Below are positions 1 to 7,993 of a stretch of 64,000 bases of DNA, piece by piece; the first letter of the stretch is position 1; every line of letters begins with the position of its first letter. The position numbers were made by a program, and so were the translations under genes. Source of the stretch: Poindextera sp035295705 (GTDB lineage Bacteria; Pseudomonadota; Alphaproteobacteria; Caulobacterales; Caulobacteraceae); assembly GCA_035295705.1 (NCBI GenBank), contig DATGIN010000015.1, forward strand, positions 38,401 through 102,400, read 5' to 3'. The notes beneath the pieces are model-generated. The model ran no database searches and had not been told where the DNA came from. It was given only the letters and a program-made list of their open reading frames with translations.

Positions 1-214
1 TCGACCATGGTAACGCCCACGTGAAGCGATGGCCAATAGCAATCTGACTGTTGATAAGTGGTGTGAGCGACGGCGCCGCTGCGGCGCCCGCACGGTCAAG
101 TCTTCGTGAGAGTCGGTCCCTTTTGAGGCGAACGGCGTTGTTCGTTTCGCAAAGACGGGCCAAGGTCTATTGGCTAATAGTCCGTTAAGCTCGTGTGGTA
201 GCGAGGTCGAAGCG
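1..214. other. Non-coding left edge with a GC-rich palindrome
   Basis: No convincing coding sequence is seen here. The clearest structure is a perfect 8-bp inverted repeat around a single T (GGCGCCGC-T-GCGGCGCC, 72-88). It has no following T-run, so it is not a canonical Rho-independent terminator. The gene that would explain this edge probably lies outside the window. A good Shine-Dalgarno (GAGG at 203-206) at the right end belongs to the small ORF that follows. Confidence 0.4.
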
Positions 215-400
215 ATGGATCATCCGATGGATCTTGAGCCGGTCCCCACGGCAAAGCCGCTGTTCTCGGCTTTCCACCCGTCGCTCGCCGACGCCTACGA
301 CAACGGAGAGCTCGAGCGTTCCGACCTGTACGGCGAGATCGCCGAGCGTCGCGCCCAGCTGGAGTGCGCCGAGACCCTTCGCCGCGTGCGGGCACTCTAA
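215..400 (+). CDS. Small acidic hypothetical protein (61 aa)
   Basis: I do not recognise this protein. The ATG at 215 is preceded by GAGG (203-206) with an 8-nt spacer, the main reason to believe it is translated; a TTG at 170 in the same frame has no such support. The product has no signal peptide, Cys pair or membrane segment. Its C-terminal half is charged and looks helical, with a run of Glu, Arg and Leu. It ends 70 nt before the likely start of the oxygenase on the same strand and could be co-transcribed with it. It lies in a different frame from the open upstream extension of that oxygenase, so only one of the two readings can be real between 215 and 400. It could still be spurious. Confidence 0.4.
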   Translation: MDHPMDLEPVPTAKPLFSAFHPSLADAYDNGELERSDLYGEIAERRAQLECAETLRRVRAL

Positions 401-470
401 GCCGCACCCCTTCGTCTTTCATAGCGATCTCGCGTATCAGCGGCGAAACATCCGCCGCCTTGAGTCGCGC

Positions 471-1388
471 TTGGCCATCGAGCCTGTCTCCCTCCTCCTG
501 CACCACGATGACCCGCCGGCGTTCGCGCGCGCGCTCGGCGCCTCTTTAGAACGCTTCGGCTTCGCGGTGGTCGAGAACCATGCAATCGGGGCCGGCGTCA
601 TCGAGACGGCGCTCGCCGCCGCCAAGGCGTTCTTTGCGCTGCCCGAAGCTGTCAAGCGCCGGTATGTGGTCGCCGGCGCGGCCAGCCAGCGCGGCTACAC
701 GCCGTTCGGGGTCGAGGCGGCGAAGGGCGCGGCTCACGCGGACTTAAAGGAATTCTGGCACGTGGGACGCGAGCCGGATCCGGCCGGGCGCCGCCTCCGC
801 AACGTCTGGCCGCGTGAGGTTCCCAGCTTCCGCGCCGCGGGCGGCGCCCTTTACGCCGCGTTCGATGCGCTCGGCGCAACGCTGCTTTCCGCCGTCGCGC
901 GGCATCTCGGCCTGCCGCCCGGCCACTTCGACGCCGCGACCGCCGGCGGCGACTCGATCCTTCGGCTGCTGCACTATCCGCCGATCGCAGCCGACGGGCC
1001 GGCCGCCCGGGCCGGCGCGCACGAGGACATCAACGCGATCACGCTTCTCTTGGGCGCCGAAGAGGCAGGTCTGGAGCTGCTCGACCGCGATGGGCGCTGG
1101 TTGGCGGTCAATCCGCCGCCCGGCGCGGTCGTGGTCAACATCGGCGACATGCTGCAACGGCTGACCAATCACGTCCTGCCGTCGACCACGCACCGGGTTG
1201 CCAATCCGACGCGCGCGCGTCGCAACGTGGCGCGCTACTCGATGCCGTTCTTCGTGCACTTCACCCCCGACTTCCAGATCGAGACGCTGCCTATGTGCGT
1301 CTCGGCTGCAGCGCCCGACCGCTACCCCGAGCCGATCACCGCCGGCGCCTACCTTGCCGAGCGGCTGAAGGAGATCCGGCTGGCCTGA
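471..1388 (+). CDS. Isopenicillin-N-synthase-like 2-oxoglutarate/Fe(II) oxygenase
   Basis: Non-heme iron dioxygenase of the isopenicillin N synthase/flavanone hydroxylase superfamily, 305 aa. The iron facial triad is visible: H184 and D186 in an HED motif, and H241 in TTHRV. R255-Y-S257 is the RxS motif that binds the 2-oxoglutarate carboxylate. The N-terminal helical domain (DIOX_N-like) covers about residues 5-120 and the double-stranded beta-helix about 160-290. The frame stays open to 195, but the first classical start near the conserved N-terminus is the TTG at 471; upstream codons look non-biological and overlap the small ORF at 215-400. No strong ribosome site precedes 471, so the start is uncertain. 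The substrate cannot be told from sequence; the neighbours hint at acyl or amino-acid catabolism. Confidence 0.8.
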   Translation: MAIEPVSLLLHHDDPPAFARALGASLERFGFAVVENHAIGAGVIETALAAAKAFFALPEAVKRRYVVAGAASQRGYTPFGVEAAKGAAHADLKEFWHVGREPDPAGRRLRNVWPREVPSFRAAGGALYAAFDALGATLLSAVARHLGLPPGHFDAATAGGDSILRLLHYPPIAADGPAARAGAHEDINAITLLLGAEEAGLELLDRDGRWLAVNPPPGAVVVNIGDMLQRLTNHVLPSTTHRVANPTRARRNVARYSMPFFVHFTPDFQIETLPMCVSAAAPDRYPEPITAGAYLAERLKEIRLA

Positions 1389-1452
1389 AGCGCTTGACCT
1401 TCCCCCTCGTCAGTCGCCGAGTGTGGGCGAGACCTTCCGCGGAGCCCTAGCC

Positions 1453-2346
1453 ATGCAGCTCGACGATCTGATGTTTCGACCCGGCCTGATGAAGGGCCAG
1501 CGCATCCTGGTGACCGGCGGCGGAACCGGGCTCGGCAAGGAGATGGCCGAGGCGTTCCTCATCCTGGGCGCCGACGTTTACATCTGGGGCCGTCGCGGCG
1601 GCGTGCTCGAGGACACCGCCAAGGCGCTGATGGACGCCCACGGCGGCAAGGTCGTTCCCCAGGCCTGCGACATCCGCGTGCCTGAGGCGATCACCGAAAC
1701 GATCGATCACATCTGGTCCGACGGCGGCGCCCTGACCGGCCTTGTGAACAACGCCGCCGGCAACTTCATCAGCCGCACCGAGGATCTGTCGACGCGGGGC
1801 TTCGACGCCATCGCCAACATCGTCTTCCGCGGCTCCTTCTTCGTGACCCTTGACTGCGGCAAGCGCTGGATCGCCGAGGGAAAGCCCGGCTCGGTGGTGT
1901 CCATCCTCACCACCTGGATCTGGCATGGCGGGCCGTTCACCGTGCCGTCGGCCATGTCGAAGGCCGGGCTGAATGTGATGACCCAGTCGCTGGCGGTCGA
2001 GTGGGGCCCGAAGAACATCCGCCTGAACGCGATCGCGCCGGGACCCTTCCCGACCGAGGGCGCCTGGGCGCGGCTGAACCCCGGCGGCAGCCGTGGCGAG
2101 TCGGCCCCGACCAACCCGATGGGCCGGGTCGGCCGCATGCCCGAGCTCTGCAATCTCGCGGTGCTCTTGATGGGGCCTGGCGCCGACTACGTGAACGGCC
2201 AGACCATCGCGATCGACGGCGGCGCGTACCTGGCGGGCGGCGGCGGCTTTTCGGCGTTGCGCAACTGGACCGACGAGCAGTGGGAAGCCGCACGCAGCCA
2301 GATCCGCGGGGCGAACGAGAAGGATCGCTCGATGCGGACGGTCTGA
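1453..2346 (+). CDS. SDR oxidoreductase, 2,4-dienoyl-CoA reductase-like
   Basis: Short-chain dehydrogenase of 297 aa. The Rossmann nucleotide motif TGGGTGLG is at residues 21-28 and NNAAGNF at 99-105. The usual YxxxK catalytic pair is replaced by S166-xxx-K170, as in mammalian-type 2,4-dienoyl-CoA reductases (DECR), and the stretch around NNAAGNFISRTE also resembles that family, so NADPH-dependent reduction of dienoyl-CoA in unsaturated fatty-acid beta-oxidation is the best guess. ATG 1453 is chosen because GGAG lies 9 nt upstream; an in-frame start at 1423 has no such site. The gene precedes the bkd genes on the same strand by 70 bp and may share their transcript, which fits acyl-CoA catabolism. 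Confidence 0.82.
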   Translation: MQLDDLMFRPGLMKGQRILVTGGGTGLGKEMAEAFLILGADVYIWGRRGGVLEDTAKALMDAHGGKVVPQACDIRVPEAITETIDHIWSDGGALTGLVNNAAGNFISRTEDLSTRGFDAIANIVFRGSFFVTLDCGKRWIAEGKPGSVVSILTTWIWHGGPFTVPSAMSKAGLNVMTQSLAVEWGPKNIRLNAIAPGPFPTEGAWARLNPGGSRGESAPTNPMGRVGRMPELCNLAVLLMGPGADYVNGQTIAIDGGAYLAGGGGFSALRNWTDEQWEAARSQIRGANEKDRSMRTV

Positions 2347-2416
2347 TGGCGATTCGCTGGGCCGGGGTGTAGGAAGCGCCGCCACCTGGCCGCGTGAGTC
2401 CGCCAACAAAGGCCCC

Positions 2417-3652
2417 ATGAGCGAGCAGCCTCGACTTAGTCTCTACATCCCCCAGCCTGCCCGACGCCCGGGCGATCCTCCGGACTTTTCGAACCTGCGA
2501 CCGCCCGAGGCCGGCGAAGCGCGCAGGCCCCCGATCGACGTCGACCCCGACGACATCCGCGACCTGGCGTACGGGCTGATCCGCGTCTTGGACAACACCG
2601 GCGCCGCCGTCGGCCCGTGGGACCCAAAGCTGCCGCCCGAACAGCTGGTCGCCGGCCTGAAGACCATGATGACGACGCGGACGTTCGACGACCGCATGTA
2701 CCGCGCACAGCGGCAGGGAAAGATCACCTTCTATATGAAGTCGGCCGGCGAGGAGGCGATCGCCGCCGCCCAGGCGCTGGCGCTGCGGCCCGATGACATG
2801 GGCTTTCCGACCTATCGCCAGCAGGGGATCCTGATCGGGCGCGGCTATCCGCTGCAGGACATGGCGCACCAGGTCTATTCCGACGTCGCCGATCCGATGC
2901 GCGGGCGCCAGCTGCCCTGCCTCTACTCCTCGAAGGCGTACGGGTTCTTCACCATCTCCGGCAACCTCGGCACCCAGTTCAGCCAGGCGGTCGGCTGGGC
3001 CATGGCCTCGGCCTACAAGGGCGACGACCGGATCGCCGTCGCCTGGATCGGCGATGGCGCGACGGCAGAGGCCGACTTCCACGAGGCGTTGACCTTCGCC
3101 TCGGTCTACCGGGCCCCGGTCGTGCTCAACATCGTCAACAACCAGTGGGCCATTTCGTCCTTCCAGGGCTTCGCGGGGGCCGAAGGGACGACGTTCGCCG
3201 CCCGCGCCATCGGCTACGGCCTGCCGGCGCTGCGCGTGGACGGGAACGACCTTTTGGCCGTATACGCGGCGACCGCCTGGGCGGCCGAGCGCGCCCGCGC
3301 CAATCTGGGCGCGACGGTGATAGAGCTCTTTACCTACCGCGCGGAGAGCCACTCCACGAGCGACGACCCGACCCGCTATCGTCCGGCCGACGAGGCCGAG
3401 GCGTGGCCGCTGGGCGACCCGATCCTCAGACTGAAGCAACACCTGATCGCGTTGGGGGCCTGGTCGGAAGACCAGCACGCGGCGCTCGCCGCCGAGATCG
3501 ACCAGGCCGTGCGCGCCGCCCAGCGTGGGGCCGAGACGAAGGGCCCGTTCGCCAAGGTGGGCCGGGCCGAGAAAGCCGACGCGATGTTCTCCGACGTCTA
3601 CGCCAAGACGCCCTGGCACATCGCCGAGCAGGCGAAGCGCGTCGGGAGCTGA
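2417..3652 (+). CDS. bkdA1: Branched-chain 2-oxoacid dehydrogenase E1 alpha subunit
   Basis: Thiamine-diphosphate E1 alpha chain (411 aa) of the branched-chain 2-oxoacid dehydrogenase complex, which oxidatively decarboxylates the keto acids of Val, Leu and Ile. The TPP motif is present as GDG at 212-214 with NN at 241-242. The N-terminal extension of about 75 residues before the dehydrogenase domain, rich in Pro and Arg (SLYIPQPARRPGD), is typical of bacterial BkdA1 rather than pyruvate dehydrogenase E1 alpha. The E1 beta gene starts 8 bp after its stop and E2 follows, forming a standard operon. No lipoamide dehydrogenase (E3) gene or BkdR/Lrp-type regulator is adjacent, so E3 is presumably encoded elsewhere. 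Confidence 0.95.
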   Translation: MSEQPRLSLYIPQPARRPGDPPDFSNLRPPEAGEARRPPIDVDPDDIRDLAYGLIRVLDNTGAAVGPWDPKLPPEQLVAGLKTMMTTRTFDDRMYRAQRQGKITFYMKSAGEEAIAAAQALALRPDDMGFPTYRQQGILIGRGYPLQDMAHQVYSDVADPMRGRQLPCLYSSKAYGFFTISGNLGTQFSQAVGWAMASAYKGDDRIAVAWIGDGATAEADFHEALTFASVYRAPVVLNIVNNQWAISSFQGFAGAEGTTFAARAIGYGLPALRVDGNDLLAVYAATAWAAERARANLGATVIELFTYRAESHSTSDDPTRYRPADEAEAWPLGDPILRLKQHLIALGAWSEDQHAALAAEIDQAVRAAQRGAETKGPFAKVGRAEKADAMFSDVYAKTPWHIAEQAKRVGS

Positions 3653-3660
3653 CGCAACGC

Positions 3661-4674
3661 ATGGCTGAAATGACCATGATCCAGGCGCTGAACGCCGCGA
3701 TGGACGTGATGCTGGGCCGCGATCCCGACGTGCTCGTATTCGGCGAGGACGTCGGTTATTTCGGCGGCGTCTTCCGCGCCACCGAGGGCCTGCAGAAGAA
3801 GCACGGGCTGACCCGCTGTTTCGACACTCCCATCGGCGAGGGCGGCATCGTCGCCATCGCCATCGGCATGGGCGCCTATGGGCTTCGTCCCGTCGTCGAG
3901 ATTCAGTTCGCCGACTACATTTACCCGGCCTACGACCAGCTGGTGTCCGAAGCTGCAAGGCTGCGCTACCGCTCGGCGGGGGACTTCACCTGCCCGATCA
4001 CCATCCGCAGCCCCTACGGCGGCGGCATCTTCGGCGGCCAGACCCACAGCCAGAGCCCCGAAGCCATCTTCACCCACGTGACCGGGCTCTCGACGGTGAT
4101 CCCCTCGAACCCGTACGACGCCAAGGGCCTCCTGATCGCGGCGATCGAGAGCGACGATCCGGTGATCTTCCTCGAGCCGAAGCGGCTCTACAACGGGCCG
4201 TTCGACGGACACTACGACCGGCCGGTGAAGTCGTGGGCCGGACACCCCGCCGCCGAGGTGCCGGACGGCCACTACGTGGTGCCGCTGGGCGCCGCCGCGG
4301 TCGCGCGCGAGGGCTCGGCGGCCACCATCCTGACCTACGGCTCGATGGTGCACGTAGCGCGGGCGGCGGTCGATGAATCCGGCATCGACGCCGAGATCAT
4401 CGACCTCAGAACCCTCATCCCCATCGATATCGCCGCCATCGAGACCTCGGTGAAGAAGACCGGGCGCTGTGTGATCCTGCACGAGGCGACGAAGACCTCC
4501 GGCTTTGGCGCCGAGCTTTCGGCGCTGGTGCAGGAGCGCTGCTTCTACCACCTCGAGGCGCCGATCGAGCGGGTGGCGGGATGGGACACGCCTTACCCGC
4601 ACGCCTTCGAGTGGGACTATTTCCCCGGCCCCGACCGCGTGGTCGCGGGCCTTCGGCGGGTGATGGAGGCTTAA
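3661..4674 (+). CDS. bkdA2: Branched-chain 2-oxoacid dehydrogenase E1 beta subunit
   Basis: Transketolase-like E1 beta chain, 337 aa, the partner of BkdA1 in the alpha2beta2 E1. Recognisable by the N-terminal TMIQALNAAMD stretch, the GEDVG motif that contributes the TPP-activating Glu, and the PIGEGGIVAIAIGMG loop; the C-terminal transketolase domain begins around residue 205. ATG 3661 is 8 bp after the bkdA1 stop. The frame stays open far upstream over bkdA1, but those codons are an overlap artefact. E2 starts 10 bp after the stop, with AGGGAG just before it, consistent with coupled translation of the operon. Confidence 0.95.
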   Translation: MAEMTMIQALNAAMDVMLGRDPDVLVFGEDVGYFGGVFRATEGLQKKHGLTRCFDTPIGEGGIVAIAIGMGAYGLRPVVEIQFADYIYPAYDQLVSEAARLRYRSAGDFTCPITIRSPYGGGIFGGQTHSQSPEAIFTHVTGLSTVIPSNPYDAKGLLIAAIESDDPVIFLEPKRLYNGPFDGHYDRPVKSWAGHPAAEVPDGHYVVPLGAAAVAREGSAATILTYGSMVHVARAAVDESGIDAEIIDLRTLIPIDIAAIETSVKKTGRCVILHEATKTSGFGAELSALVQERCFYHLEAPIERVAGWDTPYPHAFEWDYFPGPDRVVAGLRRVMEA

Positions 4675-4684
4675 GAGGGAGCCG

Positions 4685-5881
4685 ATGGGGCGCTACGTCT
4701 TCCGCCTGCCGGACGTCGGCGAAGGGATCGCCGAGGCCGAGATCGTCGAGTGGCACGTCGCCCTCGGCGACCGGATCGAGGAAGACGCCCCGCTGGTCGA
4801 CGTCATGACCGACAAGGCGACGGTCGAGCTGACCTCGCCGGTGAGCGGCGTCGTGGTCGAGCGCGCTGGCGAGGAGGGTTCCGAGCTGGCCGTCGGTGAG
4901 ACGCTGGCTGTGCTCGAAACCGACGCCGACGTCGAAGCCCCGACCGACGAGGCGGCGCCGCCGCCGGCGCCGCCTGCGGCAAGGCCACCGCCCCCAGAGA
5001 CGAGACCTGCTCCCCAACCCGCGGCCGCAACGGCAAGGCCCCTTGCCTCCCCGGCGACGCGGCGGCGGGCGAAGGACGCCGGCATCGACCTGGCGAGCGT
5101 TGAGGGATCGGGGCCGCAAGGACGGGTGCTGGACCGCGACCTGGCGCGGGCGGCGACCCAGCCGGCCCAACCGCTGCTGGCGCGTCGCGAAGGCGTGACC
5201 GACGTGAAGGTGATCGGGCTTCGTCGGCGGATCGCCGAGCGGATGAGCGACGCCTGGTCGCGCATCCCGCACATCACCTACGTCGACGAGGTCGATGTCA
5301 CCGAGCTTGAGTCCCTGCGCGCGCACCTGAACGCAACGCGGCCCGAGGCGCGGCTCAGCCTGCCGCCGTTCCTGATCACCGCCATGGTCCGGGTGCTGCC
5401 GGACTTCCCGCAAATCAACGCCACCTTCGACGACACGGCTGGCGTCGTGCATCGGCATGCGCCGGTGCACATGGGCGTTGCGGTGCAGACCGACGATGGG
5501 CTCATGGTTCCGGTGGTCCGCCACGCCGAGGCGCGCGACCTCTGGGACCTCGCAGCCGAGATCGGGCGCCTTGCGGCCGCCGCACGCGACGGAAAGGCGG
5601 CGCGCGATGAGCTTTCCGGGTCGACCATCACCTTGACCAGCTTGGGCGTCACCGGCGGGGTGGCGACGACACCGATCATCAACGCGCCGGAGGTGGCCAT
5701 CGTCGGCCCGAACAAGATCGAGTCTCGCGCGGTGGTCCGCGACGGGCAGATCGTCGTGCGCAAGATGATGAACATCTCATCGTCGTTCGATCACCGCGTG
5801 GTCGACGGCGCCGACGCCGCCGCCTTCATCCAGGCGGTGAAGATCAGGCTGGAGCACCCGGCGCTGCTCTTCATGCCCTGA
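4685..5881 (+). CDS. bkdB: Branched-chain 2-oxoacid dehydrogenase E2 (dihydrolipoyl acyltransferase)
   Basis: E2 core of the BCKDH complex, 398 aa. Domain order: one N-terminal lipoyl domain with the lipoylated lysine at K44 (TDKATVE), an Ala/Pro-rich flexible linker at about 85-120, a peripheral-subunit-binding domain at about 120-155 (SPATRRRAKDAGID), a second short linker, then the catalytic 2-oxoacid acyltransferase domain. The active-site motif DHRVVDG carries D369 and H370. A single lipoyl domain and the short linker fit branched-chain E2 better than pyruvate dehydrogenase E2. It is the third gene of the bkd operon. The enoyl-CoA hydratase 65 bp downstream could act further along Val/Ile breakdown. 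Confidence 0.93.
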   Translation: MGRYVFRLPDVGEGIAEAEIVEWHVALGDRIEEDAPLVDVMTDKATVELTSPVSGVVVERAGEEGSELAVGETLAVLETDADVEAPTDEAAPPPAPPAARPPPPETRPAPQPAAATARPLASPATRRRAKDAGIDLASVEGSGPQGRVLDRDLARAATQPAQPLLARREGVTDVKVIGLRRRIAERMSDAWSRIPHITYVDEVDVTELESLRAHLNATRPEARLSLPPFLITAMVRVLPDFPQINATFDDTAGVVHRHAPVHMGVAVQTDDGLMVPVVRHAEARDLWDLAAEIGRLAAAARDGKAARDELSGSTITLTSLGVTGGVATTPIINAPEVAIVGPNKIESRAVVRDGQIVVRKMMNISSSFDHRVVDGADAAAFIQAVKIRLEHPALLFMP

Positions 5882-5946
5882 GCCCAAACCCTTGCTGTCG
5901 AACGGCGTGGAGAGGGTGTAGGCAAGGCCGAGGAGGAGGGAACGCC

Positions 5947-6756
5947 ATGGCCTACAACGAGATCACCTACGCCGTTGAAGACGGCGTCGCCGTCGTCACG
6001 CTCAACCGGCCGGACAAGCTGAACGCCTGGACCCCGACCATGGAGGGCGAGGTGCGCGCGGCGATGCGCGCCGCCGCCGATGACGAGGCCGTGAAGGTCA
6101 TCGTGCTGACCGGCGCCGGACGCGGCTTCTGCGCCGGCGCCGACATGGACACGCTGAACGCGATCCAGGCCGGGGGGCAGGCGCGCGCCGCGAGCGGGCC
6201 GTTCGACCCGGACGCCAATCCCAACTTCACGAAGACCTATTCCTATTTCCCGGCGGTGCCGAAGCCGATCATCGCGGCCGTGAACGGCGCCTGCGCAGGC
6301 CTTGGGCTCGTCATCGCGCTTTATGCGGACATGCGGTTCGCATCCGAGAACGCCGTCTTCCTGACGGCGTTTGCGCGGCGCGGCCTGATCGCCGAGCACG
6401 GCATCAGCTGGCTATTGCCCAGGCTGGTCGGCATGGCCAACGCCGCCGACCTGCTCTTCTCGTCGCGGCGGGTGACCGCCGGCGAGGCGAAGGAGCTCGG
6501 CCTGGTCAACAAGGTATTCTCCGAGGACGCCTTCATGGCCGGCGTCATGGGCTACGCGGCGATGCTGGCGAAGGAGGTTTCGCCCCGTTCCCTACGCGAA
6601 ATGAAGAGGGAAATCTGGAACGCCCAGTTCCAGGGTCTGGGCGAAGCGATCGACGCCGCCAATGGCGACATGGCCAAGAGCTTCACCAGCGAGGACTTCA
6701 AGGAGGGCGTCGCCCACTTTATGGAGAAACGCGCGCCGGCCTTCACCGGCCGGTAG
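5947..6756 (+). CDS. Enoyl-CoA hydratase/isomerase family protein
   Basis: Crotonase-fold protein, 269 aa. The oxyanion-hole segments GFCAGADM (about 60-67) and GACAGLGL are intact. E150 in AEHGISW sits where crotonases place a catalytic Glu; the second usual Glu is not obvious, so the exact reaction (hydratase versus isomerase) is open. The start is well supported by GGAGGAGGG just before ATG 5947. It follows the bkd operon on the same strand with a 65-bp gap, so a role in branched-chain or short-chain acyl-CoA degradation is a reasonable inference. Confidence 0.88.
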   Translation: MAYNEITYAVEDGVAVVTLNRPDKLNAWTPTMEGEVRAAMRAAADDEAVKVIVLTGAGRGFCAGADMDTLNAIQAGGQARAASGPFDPDANPNFTKTYSYFPAVPKPIIAAVNGACAGLGLVIALYADMRFASENAVFLTAFARRGLIAEHGISWLLPRLVGMANAADLLFSSRRVTAGEAKELGLVNKVFSEDAFMAGVMGYAAMLAKEVSPRSLREMKREIWNAQFQGLGEAIDAANGDMAKSFTSEDFKEGVAHFMEKRAPAFTGR

Positions 6757-6775
6757 CAGAAAGGGACCGCCCGCC

Positions 6776-7993
6776 ATGAACGCCCCCGTCATCGACCGCG
6801 ACCTCTGGACCGCAAGCGGCGAGGCGCTGCTCGACGACGCGATCGCCCTTCGTCGCGCGATCCACGCCGAGCCGGAGCTCGGGCTCGACTGCCCGAAGAC
6901 GACGGCGAAGATCAAGCGCGCGCTCGACGGGCTGCCGCTCGAGCTGCGCGAGGGACCGTCGACCACCGGGCTCGTGGCCGTCCTGCGTGGGCCGCAGAAC
7001 GGCCGCACGATCCTCTTGCGCGGCGACATGGACGCCCTGCCCCTGCAGGAGGACACCGGGCTCGACTTCGCCTCGCAGACGCACGGCGCCATGCACGCCT
7101 GCGGCCACGACACCCATGTCGCCATGCTGGCGGGCGCCGCCCGCGTGCTCTGCGGCCAGCGCGAACGGCTGAACGGCACGGTCGTCTTCATGTTCCAGCC
7201 CGGCGAGGAGGGCTGGCACGGCGCGAAGTACATGCTGGAGGACGGCCTCCTCGACAATCCGCGGCCCGATGCGGCGTTCGCGCTGCACATCTCGCCGAAC
7301 ATGCCGGCCGGCGTGTTCGCCGGTCGCGCCGGACCGCTGCTCGCCTCCGCCGACGAGTTCGAGATCCGGATCACCGGCAAGGGCGGCCATGGCGCCATGC
7401 CGCACGAGACGCTCGACCCCGTGCCGATCGCGGCCGAGACGGTCCTGGCGATGCAGACCCTGGTCAGCCGCAAGACGCCGCCGAACGAGTCGGCCGTCGT
7501 CACCGTCGGCAAGATCGAGAGCGGAACAACCGACAACGTCATCCCCGAGACCGCGACGCTTCTGGGCACCATCCGGACGCTGGACGAGCGCGTCCGCACC
7601 CTGTTGCACGAGGGCGTGGAGCGGGTGGCGACGCACGTCGCGCTGGCCCACGGCGCGCGCGCCGAGACCGAGATCACGCCGGGCTTTCCGGTCACCGTCT
7701 GCGACGGCCGCATCGTCGACCTCGCCGAGCGCACCGCGATCGCCCTCTTCGGCGAGCACGGCTGGCGCACCATGCCCTCGCCGGTGATGGGGGCCGAGGA
7801 CTTCGCCTACGTCCTGCAGCAGATGCCGGGCGCGATGGCGTTTCTCGGCGCGGTGCCCGAGGGCGGCGACTACCACTCGTGCTGCGGCCTCCACTCGAAC
7901 CGGATGGTCCTGGACGAGCGCGTCATGGCCCGCGGCGTTGCGATGCATTGCGCCATGGCCGAAGCCTTCCTGAACGGCGAGGCGGTGGTCTGA
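6776..7993 (+). CDS. M20 family amidohydrolase (hippurate/N-acyl-amino-acid hydrolase type)
   Basis: Metallo-amidohydrolase of the M20D group, 405 aa, which releases amino acids from N-acyl, N-carbamoyl or related conjugates. Seen in sequence: RGDMDALPLQ, the metal-site motif HACGHDTHVAM, PGEEGWHGAKYM, the lid-domain GKGGHGAMPH, and GAEDFAYVLQQMPG near the C-terminus, all in family order. ATG 6776 lies 20 nt after the enoyl-CoA hydratase stop and has AAGGG upstream. Its TGA overlaps the probable CTG start of the following flavoprotein, so the two may be translationally coupled. No signal peptide, so cytoplasmic. Pairing with an exported amino-acid-oxidase-like protein suggests metabolism of amino-acid derivatives, but the substrate is unknown. 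Confidence 0.9.
   Translation: MNAPVIDRDLWTASGEALLDDAIALRRAIHAEPELGLDCPKTTAKIKRALDGLPLELREGPSTTGLVAVLRGPQNGRTILLRGDMDALPLQEDTGLDFASQTHGAMHACGHDTHVAMLAGAARVLCGQRERLNGTVVFMFQPGEEGWHGAKYMLEDGLLDNPRPDAAFALHISPNMPAGVFAGRAGPLLASADEFEIRITGKGGHGAMPHETLDPVPIAAETVLAMQTLVSRKTPPNESAVVTVGKIESGTTDNVIPETATLLGTIRTLDERVRTLLHEGVERVATHVALAHGARAETEITPGFPVTVCDGRIVDLAERTAIALFGEHGWRTMPSPVMGAEDFAYVLQQMPGAMAFLGAVPEGGDYHSCCGLHSNRMVLDERVMARGVAMHCAMAEAFLNGEAVV

Noticed and set aside
72..88. Perfect palindrome as a terminator
   Set aside because: No T-run follows and no gene end is known to its left.
1937..3958. 673-codon open frame on the minus strand across the SDR and bkdA1 genes
   Set aside because: It is antisense to clearly conserved proteins, is extremely Arg/Gly-rich and matches no family; long open antisense frames are expected in very GC-rich DNA.
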